A DNA stretch of 10,039 nt from Deltaproteobacteria bacterium (GTDB taxonomy: Bacteria > UBA10199 > SBBF01). Shown here piece after piece: positions 6,765 through 10,039 of this stretch. Below the pieces are notes generated by a model that did not search any database, had not been told where the DNA came from, and saw only the letters and a program-made list of their open reading frames with translations. The position numbers were made by a program, and so were the translations under genes. The stretch lies in contig JACQOY010000025.1 in NCBI GenBank assembly GCA_016207765.1, forward strand, positions 1-10,039, read 5' to 3'. Position 1 is the stretch's first letter. Each line of letters starts with the position of its first letter.

Positions 6765-7901
6765 TTATTTGATTTCTTTCAAGGTGGCCTCAAAAAATTT
6801 CTCGATTTCCTTCTTCTTGGGCAATTCCACCTGATACTTTGATACGAACAATTTGTTATTCATGCCCGCTAAGGCGTATTCGACCAACGCACGATTCTTT
6901 TTGGTGCATAGCAAAATGCCGATGGGGGGATTGTCGTCCTCAGCCAGTTCCTGTTTTGCGTAGTAACCTACGTAGGTGTTCAATTGACCCAAATATTCGT
7001 GCTTAAATCCATCGAGCTTGAGTTCGATCAAAATATGGCATTTGAGAATTCGGTGATAAAACACCAAGTCCACAAAGAAATATTCTCCACCGATGTTGAT
7101 GCGCTTTTGCCGGGCCTTGAAACAAAAACCATGGCCGAGTTCCAAGATAAATTCCTTCAATTTATCAAGCAGGGCATCTTCAAGGTTGGACTCACCCATA
7201 ACTTCCTTTGCCTTCAGTCCCAAAAATTCAAAAATGTAGGGATCACGTATGGAGAGTTCAGGCGAATTGGGTTCACTTTTCTTGTGCGTCAAAGACAAAA
7301 GCCTCTTTTTGTTCTTCGACAGTCCCGTTCTTTCAAAAAGAAGGGAATTGATCTGACGTTTCAATTCACGAACCGACCACCTGCCACGAATGCATTCAAT
7401 TTCGTAAAAAGCCCGCTTTAGCGGGTCGTCCAACGAAATCAATTGTTCCAAGTGTGTGTACGAAAGATTTTCAATCACCTTATCTGGATCTGTTTGCATT
7501 TTTGCGGTCACTGACCGCACTTTTTTCCCCACCATCATAGTTTCCGGAAACAAGACCTCAAATTTTGCGGTCAGTGACCGCAAAATTTGAGGGTAAGCCC
7601 GATAAAACAAAGCGTAGTAATAAAGCTGACGGCTACGGCAATTTGAAACCTTCAACTTCTCAAGTTGTTTGCTCAGTTCTAAAAACAAGTTCTTCCCATA
7701 AACTGCCCGATCTGCACCGTGTAGCTCGTAATGCGCAACGTAAAACCCAATCGCCCAGTTGCGCAACGTCAGACTAATATTGACAGCCCGATTCGCTTGA
7801 GAAGCAAAATATTGGTCCGCTTGACGAATGGCGGATACAAGTTGCCCAAAAGTTGGTTTGGGATGTCTTACCGTCAAAGATTGTGTTTTACGTTTTGGCA
7901 T
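6765..7901 (-). CDS. DUF1016 / YhcG-type PDDEXK nuclease family protein
   Basis: 378 aa with the two parts of this family. The DUF1016 N-terminal helical domain (about 15-105) contains the segment NRAVNISLTLRNWAIGFYV and ends in LYYYALFYRAYPQI. The C-terminal PDDEXK nuclease-like domain (about 210-370) has D278 in FFVDLVFYHR and E293-L-K295 in LIELKL as the probable D...ExK site. The linker at about 106-140 carries two copies of R-S-[LV]-T-A-K (108-113, 129-134), encoded by DNA palindromes. Members are common in defence islands and beside restriction systems; the exact function is not established, and no methylase or restriction partner is seen here. The gene overlaps the upstream gene by 14 nt and has a weak ribosome site. 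By eye it is more AT-rich than the tol genes, suggesting transfer. Confidence 0.88.
   Translation of the reverse strand: MPKRKTQSLTVRHPKPTFGQLVSAIRQADQYFASQANRAVNISLTLRNWAIGFYVAHYELHGADRAVYGKNLFLELSKQLEKLKVSNCRSRQLYYYALFYRAYPQILRSLTAKFEVLFPETMMVGKKVRSVTAKMQTDPDKVIENLSYTHLEQLISLDDPLKRAFYEIECIRGRWSVRELKRQINSLLFERTGLSKNKKRLLSLTHKKSEPNSPELSIRDPYIFEFLGLKAKEVMGESNLEDALLDKLKEFILELGHGFCFKARQKRINIGGEYFFVDLVFYHRILKCHILIELKLDGFKHEYLGQLNTYVGYYAKQELAEDDNPPIGILLCTKKNRALVEYALAGMNNKLFVSKYQVELPKKKEIEKFFEATLKEIK
7503..7519. repeat. 17-nt odd palindrome inside the DUF1016 gene (copy 1)
   Basis: TGCGGTCA, a central C, then TGACCGCA: a perfect 8-bp inverted repeat. On the coding strand it spells codons for R-S-V-T-A within the domain linker. 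Its core is the same as that of the larger palindrome centred 63 bases away, apart from the complementary central base. Confidence 0.9.
7556..7592. repeat. 37-nt perfect odd palindrome inside the DUF1016 gene (copy 2)
   Basis: CCTCAAATTTTGCGGTCA, a central G, then the exact 18-nt reverse complement. On the coding strand it encodes Q-I-L-R-S-L-T-A-K-F-E. The centre at 7574 is 63 bases (21 codons) from the centre of copy 1 at 7511, so both copies keep the same reading frame and give the same R-S-x-T-A-K peptide. An 18-bp perfect arm inside a coding gene is far beyond chance and could form a strong cruciform or mRNA hairpin. Confidence 0.95.
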
Positions 7902-8604
7902 TAAGTAGGTCGCCTATCTCATCAATCATTGTTTGCATGGCGGGTTTGCATCGTGTTCTGCTAAAAATTTTAAAGGTCGAAAGATGCGGCAATCTGACAA
8001 TGTCGAGCTTCTTGTCAGTATTGGCTAATCTTTCGATTGAGTAGCTTGTCTTGCCCCAGCCGATTGGTTGCACTTGATCATTATCTTTGCAATACCCACT
8101 AACCGCGGCAATATCTCTTAAATGCCGATTTGTTATGTTACTCATAGTAATGATGACCTTGGGCTCGATGTGGGTAAATATCTTTTTCCATAAAGACACA
8201 GAGAATTGAATGCTCTCCGACTTTCTCTCAAGAGCGCCCCAATTTTTTGATCGAAACGGAACAAGATTGGCAAATAAACTCTTGTTCATCAAAGAAGCAA
8301 CTTCTATCGGCTGTGGGGAGTTCTGTGCAACCAGGTGAAACAATTTTTGGACTTGAATCTGCAATGGACTAGAGCCGGGTTTGCATCCATTCCAGCTTTC
8401 AACTAGAAACGCATTCCCCATTTCAACGCTTGAGCTTGGCGGTTCGTAGGCATCACCGCCGGGGTTCAGTCCGATGAACCACAATTTCGAAGATGGGGAT
8501 AATGTGCGGGCAGATGTATAAAGAAATCTCCAGGATTTTCTGTGTCCTAACTCCAGATAAGCTGACTCTATTTCTTGGCAACAAACTGAGAAAAAATCTT
8601 CCAT
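7888..8604 (-). CDS. Putative uracil-DNA glycosylase-fold protein
   Basis: 238 aa, soluble. The strand-loop LWFIGLNPGGDAY (41-53) resembles the GLNPG-type motif of the Mug/UDG superfamily. NKSLFANLVPFRS (107-119) fits the following N/F-P segment, KVIITMSN (149-156) a later core strand, and VRLPHLSTFKI (203-213) occupies the place of the family's final H-P-S-type motif. Together these suggest a base-excision glycosylase fold. The catalytic and leucine-loop residues are not canonical, so activity on uracil is not assured. The ATG at 8604 lies 12 nt after the stop of the small gene upstream, and its end overlaps the DUF1016 start by 14 nt, so the two are probably made together. The link to a nuclease of a defence-associated family is suggestive, not proof. 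It could also be an uncharacterised family that merely shares the fold. Confidence 0.55.
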   Translation of the reverse strand: MEDFFSVCCQEIESAYLELGHRKSWRFLYTSARTLSPSSKLWFIGLNPGGDAYEPPSSSVEMGNAFLVESWNGCKPGSSPLQIQVQKLFHLVAQNSPQPIEVASLMNKSLFANLVPFRSKNWGALERKSESIQFSVSLWKKIFTHIEPKVIITMSNITNRHLRDIAAVSGYCKDNDQVQPIGWGKTSYSIERLANTDKKLDIVRLPHLSTFKIFSRTRCKPAMQTMIDEIGDLLNAKT

Positions 8605-8616
8605 GATGAATCAGAA

Positions 8617-8811
8617 CTATTTCCCTTCTCCCCAGTGCCCGCCGTTGTCGGTAATCACTGTAACTGATTTCCGGTTGAAGCGGGTCAACGTTCCCGTCTG
8701 CGGCTCATGGCCCGATGGATTAAACGTCACTTGATCCCCGATTTTGAAACGGAACATTTCCTTATGGGACTTGTCTCTGATCATCAGAAGCAGTGCTAAT
8801 TTTTCTTTCAT
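8617..8811 (-). CDS. Small SH3-like domain protein, function unknown
   Basis: 64 aa from ATG 8811, with AAAGG 6 nt upstream. A longer form from TTG at 8835 would add eight residues but lacks a better ribosome site. An N-terminal basic helix (about 1-20) is followed by FKIGDQVTFNPSGHEP...GTLTRFNRKSVTVITDNGGHW. This beta-rich pattern is seen in small proteins with an SH3-like barrel that begin with a GDxVxF strand. The C-terminus stops soon after the W of the last strand, where relatives I recall go on for a few residues. It is the first gene of the inserted three-gene block and lies directly downstream of two candidate promoters. I do not recognise a specific role; nucleic-acid binding is possible. 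Confidence 0.6.
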   Translation of the reverse strand: MKEKLALLLMIRDKSHKEMFRFKIGDQVTFNPSGHEPQTGTLTRFNRKSVTVITDNGGHWGEGK

Positions 8812-8855
8812 AAGGGACCTTTCATTACTGTTCAACCTTTTGAAGAGGAACGAGG

Positions 8856-8884
8856 CTTATACAATCGTAGCGGAGAAAATTCAA
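8856..8884 (-). promoter_or_regulatory. Candidate promoter P2 of the three-gene block
   Basis: Minus strand TTGAAT (8884-8879), 17-nt spacer, TATAAG (8861-8856). It points at the small gene starting at 8811, giving a leader of about 40 nt. Both boxes are four to five matches to the sigma70 consensus. Confidence 0.45.
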
Positions 8885-8912
8885 TCCTAAAGGGGGACTG
8901 CTTCGTTGTCAA
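8884..8912 (-). promoter_or_regulatory. Candidate promoter P1 of the three-gene block
   Basis: Minus strand perfect TTGACA (8912-8907), 17-nt spacer, TAGGAT (8889-8884). Its -10 abuts the -35 of P2, so the two would be tandem and overlapping. Together they indicate that the block between amgK and murU has its own transcription start. Confidence 0.45.
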
Positions 8913-8967
8913 AGATTCCCTGATTGGGCGCATCATGCGGCCCTTTGGACTGTCAAGGATAAGGCCC

Positions 8968-10011
8968 CTACTTGAACTCCGGCAAATATTTGCCGATCAC
9001 CTGCAACAATTCCGCGTATTCTGTCTGTCGCTCCAGCGCCTGTTTCACATATCGAAGCGACGCCGGCACGCTCTTCAAAAACGAATCGTTTTTCTTTACC
9101 GTCTTGATGAATTGAAACCGCCCCGTATCTTTCAGTTTCCGCTGGATCGTGATCAGGTCGAAATCGTTGCGGATCGCCTTGATCTTTGCATGGTAGGGAT
9201 GGTCATTATCAATTTTTTTCACATAAAATTCCTGAAGCCCTTCTATCTCCGCGGGCGACAGCTCGATATACGAATCGCGCAAAAGGGCAACAAGGTCGTA
9301 GAGGAGGGGGCCCATCAGGGCGTCCTGAAAATCGATCAGTCGCAGACTGTCGTTTTGCACCATCAGGTTGCGGCTCTGAAAATCGCGGTGAACAAAGCCT
9401 TGCGGCATTTGGACGATTTTTTTCGTGATGGTGCGGGTCAACTCCGCAAATTTCTTTTTGTCCGTTGCCGGCACCTTGATTTGCAGACGGTCTTCAATCC
9501 CGTATTCCAAAAAATGGTCGAATTCCCAATTGAGAAGGTTAGCGTCGAATGTTCGATAGATGGCGACGCAATCTTTTGGCGGTACGGCACGACTCTTTTT
9601 TTGCAAAAGGGCCAAGAGGTCGAGCGCCTTTTGATACCACGCGGTTCTCTGAGCCGAAGGCAAATCACGAACGGTTTTTTCGAGCGTGACATCGCCCAGA
9701 TCCTCCAGAATCAGGAGGCCGTCTTTTTTGGAATAGGCCAAGATATCCGGAACGGGGAGGGAAAGCGATTTGAGGTAATGTTGAACATTGATAAACGGAA
9801 GCTCATCGATCTGTTTTGATGTCTTGGTGATTTCTTCCGACACCGAGGAAGGGCCGGCCGGCATTTTCATGACCATGAACGTTTTACCGTTGTCGAACCG
9901 GAGCCGGTAATACTCGCGATAGCTGGCATCGCCGGAGAGTTTGTGGAGTTCGAAAGGGCTTAAGGGGATGTTTGTTTGCGATTTCAGCAGGTCGCGGATA
10001 ACCTCATCCAT
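8968..10011 (-). CDS. amgK: AmgK-like N-acetylmuramate/N-acetylglucosamine anomeric kinase (APH fold)
   Basis: Cytoplasmic aminoglycoside-phosphotransferase-fold kinase expected to phosphorylate MurNAc (and GlcNAc) at C1, feeding MurU in a route that bypasses de novo UDP-MurNAc synthesis. 347 aa, full length: N-lobe SGDASYREYYR (26-36), a likely ATP-binding Lys at 49 and ILEDLGD (101-107). The C-lobe has the Brenner motif FVHRDFQSRNLM (206-217; D210, N215), the DFG-equivalent LIDFQDA (225-231) and GPLLYDL (234-240), all as in known AmgK proteins rather than antibiotic kinases. The ATG at 10011 is the first in frame after a stop at 10023-10021; the upstream ribosome site is poor (GCCGGA), so coupling to a gene right of the window is possible. 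In other genomes murU follows directly; here about 2.2 kb of other genes intervene. Confidence 0.85.
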   Translation of the reverse strand: MDEVIRDLLKSQTNIPLSPFELHKLSGDASYREYYRLRFDNGKTFMVMKMPAGPSSVSEEITKTSKQIDELPFINVQHYLKSLSLPVPDILAYSKKDGLLILEDLGDVTLEKTVRDLPSAQRTAWYQKALDLLALLQKKSRAVPPKDCVAIYRTFDANLLNWEFDHFLEYGIEDRLQIKVPATDKKKFAELTRTITKKIVQMPQGFVHRDFQSRNLMVQNDSLRLIDFQDALMGPLLYDLVALLRDSYIELSPAEIEGLQEFYVKKIDNDHPYHAKIKAIRNDFDLITIQRKLKDTGRFQFIKTVKKNDSFLKSVPASLRYVKQALERQTEYAELLQVIGKYLPEFK

Positions 10012-10039
10012 TCCGGCGATTTAGCATGAGGGATCAGGG

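Noticed and set aside
7556..7592. The large palindrome as a transcription terminator
   Set aside because: It lies in the middle of an intact reading frame with conserved nuclease residues downstream, and no T-tract follows on the coding strand.
8923..8942. CGCAT-C-ATGCG hairpin after amgK as a terminator
   Set aside because: On the minus strand no T-run follows the stem, so a Rho-independent terminator is not supported.
8935..9819. Long plus-strand open frame of 294 codons
   Set aside because: It is fully antisense to amgK, whose kinase motifs are clear; the plus-strand translation shows no recognisable domain.

Overview
The window reads as a Gram-negative (diderm) chromosome. It carries a Tol envelope operon (tolQ, tolR, a tolA/tonB-like gene, tolB) and the two genes of the AmgK/MurU cell-wall recycling route. 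Gene content would fit a deltaproteobacterium-like or related candidate lineage, but the sequence alone does not settle the taxon. Apart from the integrase at the left edge, every gene called is on the minus strand, so the native reading direction is right to left.

Left edge (1-1354): a tyrosine recombinase on the plus strand runs into the 3' half of a minus-strand tRNA-Gly(CCC) gene. This is the usual layout of an integrated element whose attachment site is a tRNA 3' end. The element body should lie to the left, outside the window. Everything right of the tRNA looks like host chromosome.

Middle (1390-5632): a tight minus-strand operon tolQ-tolR-tolA-like-tolB-ppx/gppA. Junctions are ATGA overlaps (tolQ/tolR, tolB/ppx) or gaps of under 20 bases. 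No pal gene follows tolB; a Ppx/GppA-type phosphatase is in that place. Upstream of tolQ, about 320 bases without a gene hold a good sigma70-type promoter. Immediately downstream of that promoter is a 241-base array of six hairpins enclosed by a perfect 11-bp inverted repeat, so the array would be transcribed as the operon's 5' leader. This is the most unusual object in the window.

Right (5957-10011): an AmgK-like sugar kinase gene (8968-10011) and a MurU-like nucleotidyltransferase gene (5957-6739) together would turn recovered MurNAc into UDP-MurNAc. Between them sits a three-gene block with its own promoters: a 64-residue SH3-like small protein, a putative uracil-DNA-glycosylase-fold protein, and a DUF1016/YhcG-type PDDEXK nuclease. 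The nuclease gene contains two related perfect palindromes (17 and 37 nt) exactly 21 codons apart, both encoding R-S-x-T-A-K in a variable linker. The block looks like DNA-processing or defence cargo inserted into a housekeeping pair, with murU left downstream of it.
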